DNA of 64,000 nt, from positions 1 through 64,000 of the forward strand of contig JBILGU010000003.1 of assembly GCA_044350805.1 (NCBI GenBank). Direction: 5' to 3'. Positions 50,576 through 60,241 of this stretch are shown here, in pieces. Source of the stretch: UBA6136 sp044350805 (GTDB lineage: Bacteria; Pseudomonadota; Gammaproteobacteria; Methylococcales; Methylococcaceae). A program made the translations under genes and the position numbers. The notes below the pieces were generated by a model. It searched no databases. It was given only the letters and a program-made list of their open reading frames with translations, and was not told where the DNA came from. How positions within the stretch are numbered: position 1 is the stretch's first letter; every line of letters starts with the position of its first letter.

Positions 50576-51412
50576 TTAGCCGAATTTACCAGATTGAAAG
50601 TCGGAAATGGCCGTGTGGATTTCATCGGGGCTATTCATGACAAAGGGGCCATAGGAGGCAATGGGTTCATTCAGCGGCGTTCCGGCGATCAGAAGGAATC
50701 GACAATCGGACATGGCTTCGATATGAACGGTTTCACCTTCATGGTCCAGAACGCCAAGATGGCGGTTAGCCAGGGGGGTGCCGCCAACCTGAAGGTCACC
50801 CTGGCTTGCGAACAGGGCTGCATGCTGCTGGGTTTTTATCGGGAGTGACAGTCGCTCCCCCTTGTTCATGGCGATATCGAGGACGACGGGGTCGGTCCGG
50901 GGGCGCAAGATGGCACCCTTCGTTTCCTGAAAGGTTCCCATGATCACGCGAACGCATGCGGTGCCTGTTTGGATTTGCGGAATATCCGCTGCGGTCAGAT
51001 CCTGATATTGCGGATCGGCCATCTTTTCGCTTGCCGGAAGATTGATCCAAAGTTGAAAGCCTTCCAGCTGGCCCTGCTCCTGCTCTGGCATTTCTGAATG
51101 GACGATGCCGCGGCCCGCCAGCATCCATTGGGCTCCACCCGCTTCAATGAGGCCTTCATGCCCCCGATTGTCGCGGTGTCGCATGCGGCCCTGAAGCAAA
51201 ATCGTCAGGGTTTCAAAGCCGCGATGGGGGTGCTCTGGAAATCCGCGAAGATAGTCGCTGGGATCATCGCTTCGGAAATAATCGAGCATCAAAAACGGGT
51301 CGAGCCGATGTTGGAGGGGTTGCCCGATGATGCGGGTCAGGCGAACTCCGGCGCCATCCTGAGTTTCCCGTCCGGGCAGGGATTTTTCGATTGCTCGCGA
51401 TTCAGTTGACAT
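50576..51412 (-). CDS. Pirin-family bicupin protein
   Basis: A 278-residue pirin with the N-terminal cupin motif HPHRGFETLTILLQGRMRH and a second cupin half. Bacterial pirins such as YhhW have a metal site with quercetinase-like activity, and others bind regulators; the role here is unknown. It lies between the sulfotransferase and the mtn genes on the same strand. Confidence 0.88.
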   Translation of the reverse strand: MSTESRAIEKSLPGRETQDGAGVRLTRIIGQPLQHRLDPFLMLDYFRSDDPSDYLRGFPEHPHRGFETLTILLQGRMRHRDNRGHEGLIEAGGAQWMLAGRGIVHSEMPEQEQGQLEGFQLWINLPASEKMADPQYQDLTAADIPQIQTGTACVRVIMGTFQETKGAILRPRTDPVVLDIAMNKGERLSLPIKTQQHAALFASQGDLQVGGTPLANRHLGVLDHEGETVHIEAMSDCRFLLIAGTPLNEPIASYGPFVMNSPDEIHTAISDFQSGKFG

Positions 51413-51437
51413 GGTGCTCTCAGAAGAAGGCGGCTAA

Positions 51438-52415
51438 TCAGAGATAGCGCCGGAGCCAGTGCCAAGGCTTGGGGCCAATCAGGGCCTCAAGTTTTTGCAG
51501 ATCTTTTTGGAAATAGGCCACAAGTTCTGCCCGAAGGTCCTCGTCCAGCGATAGATTTTGGGCCTTCGGCCCATAATACAAGGGCTTTAGGGCATCGATC
51601 AGAGACTGAGGGACCCATGCGCGAACAAGGTCCTTGAGTCCGGATTGGGCTAAAAGACGATTCAGCCCAGGGTTTCTGGCCGAAACAGATTCGTTCTGGT
51701 TGGGAACGAGGGTTGCAAAGCCTGAGGGGTCGATCCCGAGGAATCGGGCGATGTGGGTGATGAGCTGTTCGGGATTCGAGAGCTCTGAAATGTCCATGAC
51801 CAACATCTGATCGGCGGGAAAGTGCTCTAGAAAGCGCGACAGCCCCTCACCATAGCAGCCTGAATCCAGGAGGCCATGGACTGGTTTTTGGCCTTTTTGG
51901 ATGTCTGCCTGTTCTTCCCGAATTGCGCGTTCGATGGGTTCCGGAATCCGCGCATCCCGAATTTCCATGGCGTAATGCGAGAGTAACCGTTCAATGGGGT
52001 CTCTGACGACCATGATGATGCGGGCGTCAGGGTGATGGCGGGCAATTTCCTGAGCTGCAAGGCTTGAGCGAAGATAAAACGGGCTGGCTTCCCCCCGATA
52101 CCGCAGACCTGGACGAGAAGCGAAAAGGTGAGCGTAAGTCTCTTCGTCCTCAATCAGTCCCAAATGCCGGGTTTCGCCCTTTGCATGCAAGGATTCAATT
52201 TCGGCGACTGTGGGTCGCTGAAGATGGGACAGGAGGGGCCAGAGGTCCGGACAATAGCGATTGGTCTCCTTGACCACGCTCATGGCAATCGCGGGATGGC
52301 GAGCCAAAATGGCGTAAAGCGTTGTTGTGCCAGCCTTGTGCGCACCGGCGACAATCACCGTTCCGAGGTGGGTGTGATCAGGGACGACGTGTCGCTCCGG
52401 ACGAGATGGGTTCAT
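51438..52415 (-). CDS. Sulfotransferase-family protein (surface polysaccharide locus)
   Basis: A 325-residue cytosolic protein with the PAPS-binding 5' loop AGAHKAGTTTLYAILARHP near the start and a 3' motif RDPIERLLSHYAMEI. This layout is that of the heparan-sulfate-type sulfotransferases, which move sulfate from PAPS to a carbohydrate hydroxyl or amine. It overlaps the glycosyltransferase gene upstream by 4 bases, so its substrate is probably the glycan built by the neighbours. Confidence 0.88.
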   Translation of the reverse strand: MNPSRPERHVVPDHTHLGTVIVAGAHKAGTTTLYAILARHPAIAMSVVKETNRYCPDLWPLLSHLQRPTVAEIESLHAKGETRHLGLIEDEETYAHLFASRPGLRYRGEASPFYLRSSLAAQEIARHHPDARIIMVVRDPIERLLSHYAMEIRDARIPEPIERAIREEQADIQKGQKPVHGLLDSGCYGEGLSRFLEHFPADQMLVMDISELSNPEQLITHIARFLGIDPSGFATLVPNQNESVSARNPGLNRLLAQSGLKDLVRAWVPQSLIDALKPLYYGPKAQNLSLDEDLRAELVAYFQKDLQKLEALIGPKPWHWLRRYL

Positions 52416-53551
52416 GGGGATAGAAGGGCGTCATAGACCGCCAGGGTCTGTGTGGTCACAGTTTCGATCCCGAAAGAGGCCTCGGCTCTCTCTCTTGACG
52501 CTCTGCCCATACGGATTCTGAGCTCGGGATCATTCAAAAGCTGCTTGATGGCATGGGTTAGTCCTTCGACATCCCGGGGTTCGACCAGCAAACCGTTGAT
52601 CCCATGTTCGACAACTTCTCGGCACCCGGGCATGTCCGTGGTGATGAGCGCTCGGCCGGAAGCTGCGGCTTCGAGAAGTACCTTGGGTACGCCTTCTCCG
52701 TAGTAAGAGGGAAGGCAGAAGAGGATGGCTCCCGCAAGAATTTCCGCCATGTCCGTGCGGTGACCCCAGCACTCGATGGCGCCCTCAGCTGCCCATGCCT
52801 CCAGTTGTGCGATGGGAATCGCGGCATGATTTTCAGCGTCCGGTGCCCCAACGATCACAAAGCGCCCTTCGATGCCCTCTTTTTTGAGATTTCGCGCCGC
52901 TTCGACAAATTCCTTCACGCCTTTATCCCAGAGGAGTCGTGCTGCAAAGACGATGATGGGCGTCCCCAGAGGCTCGGGGCTGGGTACAAAGCGCGAGAGA
53001 TCGACGCCAGACCCTCGAATCAGGGTGGCTTGACCCGGGAGGATGGCGCCACTGGCTTCAAGAAGACGGAGGTCGTCGGGATTCTGGACAATCACACGCC
53101 CATGACCGCGAAGAAGAAACCGAAAGGCCAGTTTGACCACGCTTCGAAGGAAGCCAGCCCTTTCCCTGACAGCAAAAAGATGCCCAAGGCCCGCAAGCGC
53201 GTTGACCACTCTGCGGGTTCCAGCCAGCCTCGCCGCGAGGCTCCCGTAAAGCACCGGCTTGACGGCGACATTGTGCAAGATGTCGGGCTTCTCCGTTCTC
53301 AGGACCTTAAAGAGCGCCCAAAGAGTCCTCCATTCGCGCAAGGGATTTTTGCCGCCCCGCGATAAATGCAGGGGAATCAGACGGATGCCCTCCCGCGTTA
53401 TGGCGTCTGCATGGGCGTTGACTCGGGTGGCAACGGCCACCTCAAAACCCGCGTCACGCGCTGCGATGGCCAAAGGCAGGCGATGAGAGCAGAAATACCA
53501 GTCTTCGGTGACGAAAAAGAGGAGCTTTGGGGGGGGTGACTTCGTAACCAT
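52412..53551 (-). CDS. Glycosyltransferase family 4 protein
   Basis: A 379-residue GT-B enzyme. The N-terminal half has the FVTEDWYFCSHRLPLAIAARDAGFEVAVATR start of the WbpT/PglA-like group, and the C-terminal half has the donor-binding LPSYYGEGVPKVLLEAAASGRALITTD region with the E-x7-E pattern. It adds a sugar to a lipid-linked intermediate in the cytoplasm. It lies between asnB (3 bases) and a sulfotransferase (4-base overlap). Confidence 0.9.
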   Translation of the reverse strand: MVTKSPPPKLLFFVTEDWYFCSHRLPLAIAARDAGFEVAVATRVNAHADAITREGIRLIPLHLSRGGKNPLREWRTLWALFKVLRTEKPDILHNVAVKPVLYGSLAARLAGTRRVVNALAGLGHLFAVRERAGFLRSVVKLAFRFLLRGHGRVIVQNPDDLRLLEASGAILPGQATLIRGSGVDLSRFVPSPEPLGTPIIVFAARLLWDKGVKEFVEAARNLKKEGIEGRFVIVGAPDAENHAAIPIAQLEAWAAEGAIECWGHRTDMAEILAGAILFCLPSYYGEGVPKVLLEAAASGRALITTDMPGCREVVEHGINGLLVEPRDVEGLTHAIKQLLNDPELRIRMGRASRERAEASFGIETVTTQTLAVYDALLSP

Positions 53552-53554
53552 AGG

Positions 53555-55561
53555 CTAGCGCCGAGATTCTAGCCAGGATTGGAACATGAGAATGCTCCAG
53601 AGGACGGATGCATGATTCCTTCGTCCGCTCAGGTGCTGCTTCCAGAGATGTTGGACGCGTTTTGGATGGAAAAACCCCTCAGATTTCAGGCGATCGGTCT
53701 GAATCAATGCCTCGCTCCAATCTCGTAAGGGTTCTCTGAGCCAACGATCGATTGGAACGCCGAAGCCCATCTTGGGTCGTTCGGTGAGTGCCTCTGGAAC
53801 ATACCGTGACAGGATTTGGCGAAGCGCATATTTGCCTTGGCCGTTGCGTATCTTCATGGCCAGCGGGAGCTTCCAGGCAAATTCGACCACCCGGTGATCC
53901 AGCAGCGGAACGCGCCCCTCAAGACTGACACCCATGGCGGCTCGATCCAGCTTGGTCAGGATGTCATCGGGCAGATAGGTGGTCGAGTCAAGATACATGA
54001 TGCGGTGTTCGATTTCACGAAGGGCGGGCCAATGGGATGCGTCGGTTAGAGCGTTTTGGGCCACTTGGCTTCCAACCACCAGACGATTCTGATCCTTGGT
54101 CTGCGCGATGAGATCGAAATAGATGTCTTCGGGGCGGGAGGCGCCGAGAATCCGTGAAATTTTGTGGAGCTTGTCTCCAGGGCTCCGATACCTCAGTCCC
54201 TCAGGCAAGAGAAAGCCCAAGGCTCTGAAGCTGCTGTCCCAAAGATGAGGGGGGACAAGTGTCAGAATGTTGGCGACTTGGCGCCTCAAGCCTTTTGGGA
54301 GGTGGCGCATCCGATTCCAAAGGCGCATGGTCCAGAAATGTCGGTTGTAGCCCCCGAACAATTCATCCCCGCCATCTCCGGTCAGCGCAACCTTGACACT
54401 CTTCCGAGCGAGTTGGGATACCAGATGGGTCGGGATTTGTGAGGCGTCCGCGAAGGGTTCATCGTAGAGCGTCGGAAGATGGGGGATAACAGCCAGTGCT
54501 GCCTCGGGACCCACAACCAGCTCGGTATGCTGCGTTCCAAGATGCTGAGCAATGGCCTTGGCGAAGGGGGCCTCGTTGTATTCCTCTTCCTCAAAGCCAA
54601 TGCTGAAGGTTCGGATCGGGGCGTTCGATTGGGCCTGCATCAAGCCGGTCACCAGGCTGGAGTCGATGCCTCCTGAAAGAAAGGCGCCTAATGGGACATC
54701 AGCGACCATTTGGCCCGCGACGGCATCTCTGAGAAGGCTGTCGAGATGAGTCAAGGCTTCCGACTCATCACCGCTGAACGGTGACATCTGACCTCTCAGG
54801 GCTGCATCCGCAGGGGACCAGTAGCTCACCGGTCGTGCCTCGGGTCGATGAATGCCTATGGCGAGAAAGGTCCCGGGTGGCAGCTTGTGAATGTGCTGAT
54901 AGATGCTTCCAGGGCCGGGGATATAGCCCAGACGCAGAAGCTCAGAAAGGGCGCTGCGATCGATTTCTCCACGAAAGTCAGGGTGGGCTTCCAGCGCTTT
55001 CAGTTCCGAACCAAACAGGAAGGTATCACCCTGCCATCCATAGTAGAGCGGCTTCTCTCCCATTCGATCGCGCGCGAGGTAAAGCAGGCGGTCATGCCGG
55101 TCCCAAAGGGCAAAGGCAAACATGCCGCGACTTCGCGTTAGCGCCTCACCGACGCCAAAAGCCTCAATGGCGGCGAGTAGCGTTTCGGTGTCGGAATGAC
55201 CGCGCCAACGGGCCTCATGCCGGGATTCCGCCATGGCACTCTGATCGGCTAGCGGATGGACCGGCGCCGAACCGAATTGTTCGATATCTCTGCGAATTTC
55301 GAGATGATTGTAGATCTCACCGTTGAACACCAGAACATAGCGCTGACTTTGGGAGACCATGGGCTGATGGCCCGCAGCGGAGAGATCCAGAATGGAAAGT
55401 CGTCGATGCGCGAGCCCAATGCCTTGGTTGCCGTCGATCCAGATACCATCGTCATCGGGTCCGCGGTTAAGAATCCTTCGATTCATGGCGTCGAGGATGG
55501 GTCGAACCTCCTCGTCATTCAGGACATGCTTTCGGTCAAGAAATCCGGTAAATCCGCACAT
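53555..55561 (-). CDS. asnB: Asparagine synthetase (glutamine-hydrolysing), AsnB type
   Basis: A 668-residue two-domain enzyme. Cys2 (MCGFTGFLDR) is the glutaminase nucleophile with the NRGPDDDG and FNGEIYNH motifs. The C-terminal synthetase domain has LSGGIDSSLVTG (ATP pyrophosphatase loop) and GDGGDELFGGY. In polysaccharide loci such genes may amidate a sugar or a uronic acid rather than make free asparagine. It sits between two glycosyltransferase genes. Confidence 0.94.
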   Translation of the reverse strand: MCGFTGFLDRKHVLNDEEVRPILDAMNRRILNRGPDDDGIWIDGNQGIGLAHRRLSILDLSAAGHQPMVSQSQRYVLVFNGEIYNHLEIRRDIEQFGSAPVHPLADQSAMAESRHEARWRGHSDTETLLAAIEAFGVGEALTRSRGMFAFALWDRHDRLLYLARDRMGEKPLYYGWQGDTFLFGSELKALEAHPDFRGEIDRSALSELLRLGYIPGPGSIYQHIHKLPPGTFLAIGIHRPEARPVSYWSPADAALRGQMSPFSGDESEALTHLDSLLRDAVAGQMVADVPLGAFLSGGIDSSLVTGLMQAQSNAPIRTFSIGFEEEEYNEAPFAKAIAQHLGTQHTELVVGPEAALAVIPHLPTLYDEPFADASQIPTHLVSQLARKSVKVALTGDGGDELFGGYNRHFWTMRLWNRMRHLPKGLRRQVANILTLVPPHLWDSSFRALGFLLPEGLRYRSPGDKLHKISRILGASRPEDIYFDLIAQTKDQNRLVVGSQVAQNALTDASHWPALREIEHRIMYLDSTTYLPDDILTKLDRAAMGVSLEGRVPLLDHRVVEFAWKLPLAMKIRNGQGKYALRQILSRYVPEALTERPKMGFGVPIDRWLREPLRDWSEALIQTDRLKSEGFFHPKRVQHLWKQHLSGRRNHASVLWSILMFQSWLESRR

Positions 55562-55583
55562 GGCTTGTGGGGTCGCTTTGGTG

Positions 55584-56723
55584 TCAGGAGGGTGTGGTCG
55601 TGGCGTCGAAAAGGGTCTGGTAGGCCTCGATCATATTTGAAAGGCCAAGGGTTCTTACGATTTCTGTGCGTGCCTTCTCACCCCTCAGTTTTAGCGCCTC
55701 TCGGGGCAGTCCGGCCGCTTCCATGAGTCCGTCGGCGATCGAGTGACGATCCCGGGGGGTTACAACCCAACCGGTTCCAGCCAGGGTTTTTTTGCAGACA
55801 CCGACATCGGTGGCAACGCAGGGGACGCCACTGGCCATGGCCTCGGCAAGAACGCCAGGAGCGGACTCGCTCTTTGAGGATAACGCCAGGAGGTCCATGG
55901 CACGGTAGACCCGCGGCATGTCGCGCCGAGTGCCGAGCAGTTTAACAACCTGTTCAAGGCCATATTTTCGGATCAGGTTCTGAAGTTCGGGGTTTTTGTG
56001 ATCGACGCCTGGCCCACACAGCAAGAGACGGGTGGAAGGATAGCGATCAAGCGTGTCCCTGACTGCAGCCAAAAGCGTTGCATGGTCCTTGACGGGATGG
56101 TAGCGAGCGGCCATCCCGATGACAAAATCGTCGTCACTGAATCCAAGTTCAGCCCTGATTTGAAGGCGGTCTTCCGCATCTGGAACAAATCGGTCGCAAT
56201 CAAAACCGTTGGGAATGATTTGGGTCCGATCCTTCGCGTAGCCGATGGCCTCATGCTGAAGTGCGCTCGGTTCGGAAGGGTAGACGACACGGTCTGCGCT
56301 CCCGGAGAGAATTGCGTTGATCCGAATGATCTTCCGGGTCAGTCGCCGCTCACTGGTCCAGTCGCTGAGTGCATTATGGATGGTGAACAGAAGGCGAGGA
56401 CGCCTCCGCATCCAGGGTGCTGCAAGCCATGAAAAAAGATTGCCATGGTACATCCAGCCTTGAATGACATCGGGGTCCAGGCCTCTGAGGGCGCGAATGC
56501 CCCTCGCAAGCTCTAAAGGCAAGCTCGGCTTGAGTCCGAGGTTTAAGGGCAGCACCGCAACACCCAGATCGCGAATGCTTTGCCCCAGATCGCCATCGCC
56601 GCGGAGACTGATGACCAAAGGTTCGAATCGAGACTGATCGAGGCGGGACAACAAGGCGACCAGGACCAGTTCGGCGCCACCGGTTGGAAGTCCGCTGGTG
56701 ATGAAGGCAATTCGCTTCTTCAT
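55584..56723 (-). CDS. Glycosyltransferase family 4 protein
   Basis: A 379-residue GT-B enzyme of family 4. The N-terminal loop is TSGLPTGGAELVLVALLSRL, and the C-terminal part holds IGMAARYHPVKDHATLLAAV and SKSESAPGVLAEAMASGVPCVATDVG with the E-x7-E residues. It transfers a sugar in building the surface glycan. It is 22 bases upstream of asnB and 5 bases after the family 2 transferase. Confidence 0.92.
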   Translation of the reverse strand: MKKRIAFITSGLPTGGAELVLVALLSRLDQSRFEPLVISLRGDGDLGQSIRDLGVAVLPLNLGLKPSLPLELARGIRALRGLDPDVIQGWMYHGNLFSWLAAPWMRRRPRLLFTIHNALSDWTSERRLTRKIIRINAILSGSADRVVYPSEPSALQHEAIGYAKDRTQIIPNGFDCDRFVPDAEDRLQIRAELGFSDDDFVIGMAARYHPVKDHATLLAAVRDTLDRYPSTRLLLCGPGVDHKNPELQNLIRKYGLEQVVKLLGTRRDMPRVYRAMDLLALSSKSESAPGVLAEAMASGVPCVATDVGVCKKTLAGTGWVVTPRDRHSIADGLMEAAGLPREALKLRGEKARTEIVRTLGLSNMIEAYQTLFDATTTPS

Positions 56724-56728
56724 GGGCC

Positions 56729-57664
56729 TTAAAGTCGTCCTTTTTTTTGCGATCGCAAGATAAAAAGCTTTCGCCTCATCGGAAGAGGCAGGAGCAAAGA
56801 CATCAGCAGGAGCATGATGTGAAGGAGAGGTCCGCGTTCCTTAAGGGCGCCCAGTGCGTGCCCTACAGCCCGCCGATCCTGACCATCGATGGTGCAGTAC
56901 ATGGCAGCATGAAAGAGGTTTAAGCCCAAGGCCTTGGGGCATGCGCTTCGAAAGCCTGAAATGTTTTCGTTAATTAATTGCTCATAGCCGACGATCATCG
57001 ACGGTGCACGAAGAATCGTCTGACGTGCGCTGGTCAGGTTGTCGCCATGATTCATATGGTAGATCAGGGCGGATTCTCGAACATAGAGGGTCTGGTAATG
57101 CTTCGCAATGGCCAGGTATTTGAGTATCTCCATTCCCGCAAAGCCTGATGCCCATGGGGATACCGCAAGGGCCTGGCGCTTGAAGACTCTCAGAAACTCG
57201 CCTTCCACTCGATGTCCACAAAGGAGTTCCGTGTAACCCAAAACAATTTCGTCTTCACTGAGACGAGATTCGCCCCCCCCACCCTCGGGGGTTTCTACAG
57301 AAAAAGCCACGACACCGATCGAATCCGACGTTCTGGCAATTCTTTCCACCATGTGGCCCAGAGTGTCAGGGCCCACCAGCTCATCATCGCTATCAATAAA
57401 CACAACAAATTCGGCGTTGATCTCCAGTTCGCCCCGGTTTCTTGCGGCATTGCACCCCTGATTGCTTTGGCGAATCAACTTGATTCTGGGGTCATTTAAC
57501 GCGGCAAAGTATTGATCAGTTCCATCGGTGGAGCCATCGTCGATCACAATCCATTCAAAATGGCTGAGCGTTTGTGCACGAATGGACTCGGCCAATCTTG
57601 GAAGGAGCGACCGCCGATTGAAGGTTGCTGTAATCAAGCTGACGAGGGGGGGTGGGGAGCTCAT
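56729..57664 (-). CDS. Glycosyltransferase family 2 protein
   Basis: A 311-residue GT-A enzyme with SLITATFNRRSLLPRLAESI, the IDDGSTDGT nucleotide-binding motif and the metal DXD-like IDSDDEL. A basic, partly hydrophobic C-terminal segment may hold it at the membrane. It overlaps the flippase gene by 4 bases. Confidence 0.92.
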   Translation of the reverse strand: MSSPPPLVSLITATFNRRSLLPRLAESIRAQTLSHFEWIVIDDGSTDGTDQYFAALNDPRIKLIRQSNQGCNAARNRGELEINAEFVVFIDSDDELVGPDTLGHMVERIARTSDSIGVVAFSVETPEGGGGESRLSEDEIVLGYTELLCGHRVEGEFLRVFKRQALAVSPWASGFAGMEILKYLAIAKHYQTLYVRESALIYHMNHGDNLTSARQTILRAPSMIVGYEQLINENISGFRSACPKALGLNLFHAAMYCTIDGQDRRAVGHALGALKERGPLLHIMLLLMSLLLPLPMRRKLFILRSQKKGRL

Positions 57665-59193
57665 TTTCTTCGCAGCTTCAGTTTTATCAGGGCTCTGGAG
57701 AAAAGAATTCTTGCCAAGCGGCTGTCACTTCCTTTGCCGAAAAGCACCGGGAGAAAATAAAGCAGAATAAAGCTGACACATTGGATGATGGGTTCTCCCG
57801 CTCCAAGTTCCAGATCACCCATCAGGCGCGTCAGCATCAATGCTGTAAAGCCATAAATCAATGTGGTTGCAAGCCACGCCGCGTGCCGTTGGTATTCGAT
57901 TCCAATCTGGAGTTGCCGCACCAGAGCCGACGAGACAAGCAGCATTCCCCAGTGGCTGATCGACGTTGAGAGCGCAACGCCCTCAGCCCCCCATTGGAGG
58001 ACGAAGAGGAAGATGCTACAAAAAGTGATGTTGAGCGCCAAACCCAACAAGGTCCTTCGGACCAGGAGTTTCATGCGGTTCTCAACTTGGCAGATTTGAC
58101 CCAAGGCAGGGATCAAAAGAAATGGCACCATGGCGATGCCAAAATTTCCCGTGCACCGAGCAACCAGGTCCGTGTTGGTTTTGTTGAATTTTCCATGTTC
58201 CAGAACAAGCCCAATGAAGGGGCCTGAAAACTCCCAAACAATCAGGCTGAGACAGATGCCCGCCAAAATGCCGGTCGAAATCAGGCTATTCAACTGATCG
58301 CTTCGCTGCTCTGGGTCATCCTTACTTTCCGCGTAGAAGGTCATGAAAGCGCCTTCAATCCTGAGCAGACTGGGGAGCAACTTCGCAAGGGTCCATGCGT
58401 AGGCGATTGCGCTGATCGCTCCTACGGGAAGGAATGAGACAAATTGACGATCCACCAGGGCATAGAGGTACTCGACGGCGAAGAAAACAAGCAGGGCAGG
58501 CGCCATCGATAAAAGCACCTTTACCGATGAGGAGGTCGGGTCCCCCCAGAAGTTGACCCTGCCCTTGGACTCAAACACGGCTAAACAGAAGGAAATTATG
58601 GTGCCGAGGCTGAATGACCAAAGGAGAACGCCGGGAGACGTCGGGTAAAGCGTGACGCAGGCAAGGATCGTGACCGAGATGACGAATTCGTTTCGATAGC
58701 GCAGGTAAAAGGCTCTTCTCGCTCTTGCGAAGGAATAGAGCATACTGACGGGGATGGTCAGAAGAATGAGGGGTTCAGCCCAGAAAACAGAATGCGTCAG
58801 CAAGCTTTGACGTTCGGGGTCAAATCCCCAGGCCAGCCGGGTAATCCAGGGCCAAAAGACGGTTAGAAGCGTTCCCAGGGCTAACGAAAAAAGACAGCTC
58901 AGGCTGAAAAGATCGCCGGTCAGCTCACGGGCTTCTTGGGTTTTGCCGTTTTTTGCAAGCGCAACCAGTTTGGGAACTGCAATCACATCAGCGATGCGGG
59001 ACCAGCTGGTGACAAACAAGGTAAGTATGGCATTGGCCATGTAGAAGACATCGAGCTCTGAGCTCAGGCCTATCGCCGAGGCGATATAGACGTGCTTGAC
59101 CAGCGCCGTGAGTTTGTCGAGGGACCCCCAGAGGAGGGAGGACCAGATGGCCTCAAGGAAGCTCTGCCGGCCTTTACTTGATGGGTGCGACAA
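57661..59193 (-). CDS. MurJ/Wzx-type lipid-linked oligosaccharide flippase
   Basis: A 510-residue membrane protein with about 12-14 helices in MVF/MurJ-like order (NAILTLFVTSWSRIADVIAVPKLVALAKNGKTQEAREL near the start). In this context it most likely flips a polysaccharide repeat unit, not lipid II, across the inner membrane. As the most upstream gene of the minus-strand run, it is close to the likely promoter of the cluster. Confidence 0.85.
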   Translation of the reverse strand: MSHPSSKGRQSFLEAIWSSLLWGSLDKLTALVKHVYIASAIGLSSELDVFYMANAILTLFVTSWSRIADVIAVPKLVALAKNGKTQEARELTGDLFSLSCLFSLALGTLLTVFWPWITRLAWGFDPERQSLLTHSVFWAEPLILLTIPVSMLYSFARARRAFYLRYRNEFVISVTILACVTLYPTSPGVLLWSFSLGTIISFCLAVFESKGRVNFWGDPTSSSVKVLLSMAPALLVFFAVEYLYALVDRQFVSFLPVGAISAIAYAWTLAKLLPSLLRIEGAFMTFYAESKDDPEQRSDQLNSLISTGILAGICLSLIVWEFSGPFIGLVLEHGKFNKTNTDLVARCTGNFGIAMVPFLLIPALGQICQVENRMKLLVRRTLLGLALNITFCSIFLFVLQWGAEGVALSTSISHWGMLLVSSALVRQLQIGIEYQRHAAWLATTLIYGFTALMLTRLMGDLELGAGEPIIQCVSFILLYFLPVLFGKGSDSRLARILFSRALIKLKLRRK

Positions 59194-59299
59194 GGGGGCG
59201 CCTGTTGATCTCGCTACAATGCGCTATCCTAGCATTTCGGGGTGTCTGGCATGAGCGTCAGGCGGGGCGTGAGAAATTTTAATCGGGGATAGTGGCTGG

Positions 59300-60241
59300 A
59301 TGGCTGCGGATCAGAGCATCAATTGGGTGGGTCGTAAGCCTGATTTTTTTATTGTCGGCGCCCCAAAATGCGGAACCACAGCGCTGGATGTTTTCTTGGG
59401 AGAGCATCCTGAGATTTTTATGGCGCGGCGCAAGGAATCGCACTTTTTTGCGACCGATATGCCTCCCACCGCGCACATCCGGGATCCCGTTCGTTTTAAT
59501 GCCCTGTTCTCGGGGGCCAGCACTGAAAAAAGGGTCGGCGAATCTTCCGTCTGGCATCTGGCTTCCACAGAGGCGGCGCAGAACATTCATGCCTTTAATC
59601 CTGACGCTCAAATTATCGTGATGTTGAGGAATCCTGCTGAAATGATTCCTTCGCTTCACAGTCAGTTGATCTTTGAAGGATATGAGAACGTCAGAAGTCT
59701 CAGTGATGCTTTAGCGCTTGAATCGGCTCGTCGAGAAGGTCGTCATGTGCCAGCAACTGCCCCAGTCCCCTTGCAATTGCAATATCGAGCCGCTGCCACC
59801 TATGCGTCACAGGTGAGTCGTTACTTTGATGTTTTTGGTCGTGATCGGGTTCATGTCATCCTCTACGATGACTTTGCGAGAGCGCCGCAGGAGGTGTTTC
59901 GAAAGGTGCTGGAGTTTCTTGGTGTTGAGTCTGGCTTTCGTCCTGAGTTCTCCCGCGTGAATGCCAACAAGGTGGTGGGCAGCCTGATGCTTCGCGATCT
60001 TCTGAAAACACCGCCGGATTGGGTGCGGAAGATTGTTCGCTGGGTGCTTCCAGCTGAGCGGCTGCGTCACGGACTGATTCGGCGACTGGCGGCTGCCAAC
60101 GTCAAGGTGCGGCCACGTGATGCCAATGACCTCGATCTGCAGAGGGCGTTGTGCGAGGAGTTTACGGAGGCCAACCAGGAGCTCGCGGCATTAATTGACC
60201 GTGATTTAGCGTCTTGGAATGTACCCCAACGGTCTGGTTAG
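59300..60241 (+). CDS. Second sulfotransferase-family protein
   Basis: A 313-residue protein with the PAPS loop VGAPKCGTTALDVFLGEHP near residue 20, the LRNPAEMIPSLHSQL 3' motif, and the KESHFFATD stretch seen in heparan-sulfate-type sulfotransferases. It differs from the first sulfotransferase, so it may sulfate another position or sugar. It diverges from the flippase gene across a ~100-base gap, which should hold two promoters. Confidence 0.88.
   Translation: MAADQSINWVGRKPDFFIVGAPKCGTTALDVFLGEHPEIFMARRKESHFFATDMPPTAHIRDPVRFNALFSGASTEKRVGESSVWHLASTEAAQNIHAFNPDAQIIVMLRNPAEMIPSLHSQLIFEGYENVRSLSDALALESARREGRHVPATAPVPLQLQYRAAATYASQVSRYFDVFGRDRVHVILYDDFARAPQEVFRKVLEFLGVESGFRPEFSRVNANKVVGSLMLRDLLKTPPDWVRKIVRWVLPAERLRHGLIRRLAAANVKVRPRDANDLDLQRALCEEFTEANQELAALIDRDLASWNVPQRSG

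Noticed and set aside
52604..53365. 253-codon plus-strand frame opposite a glycosyltransferase
   Set aside because: No motif, no ribosome-binding site, and it disagrees with the coding strand of all neighbours.
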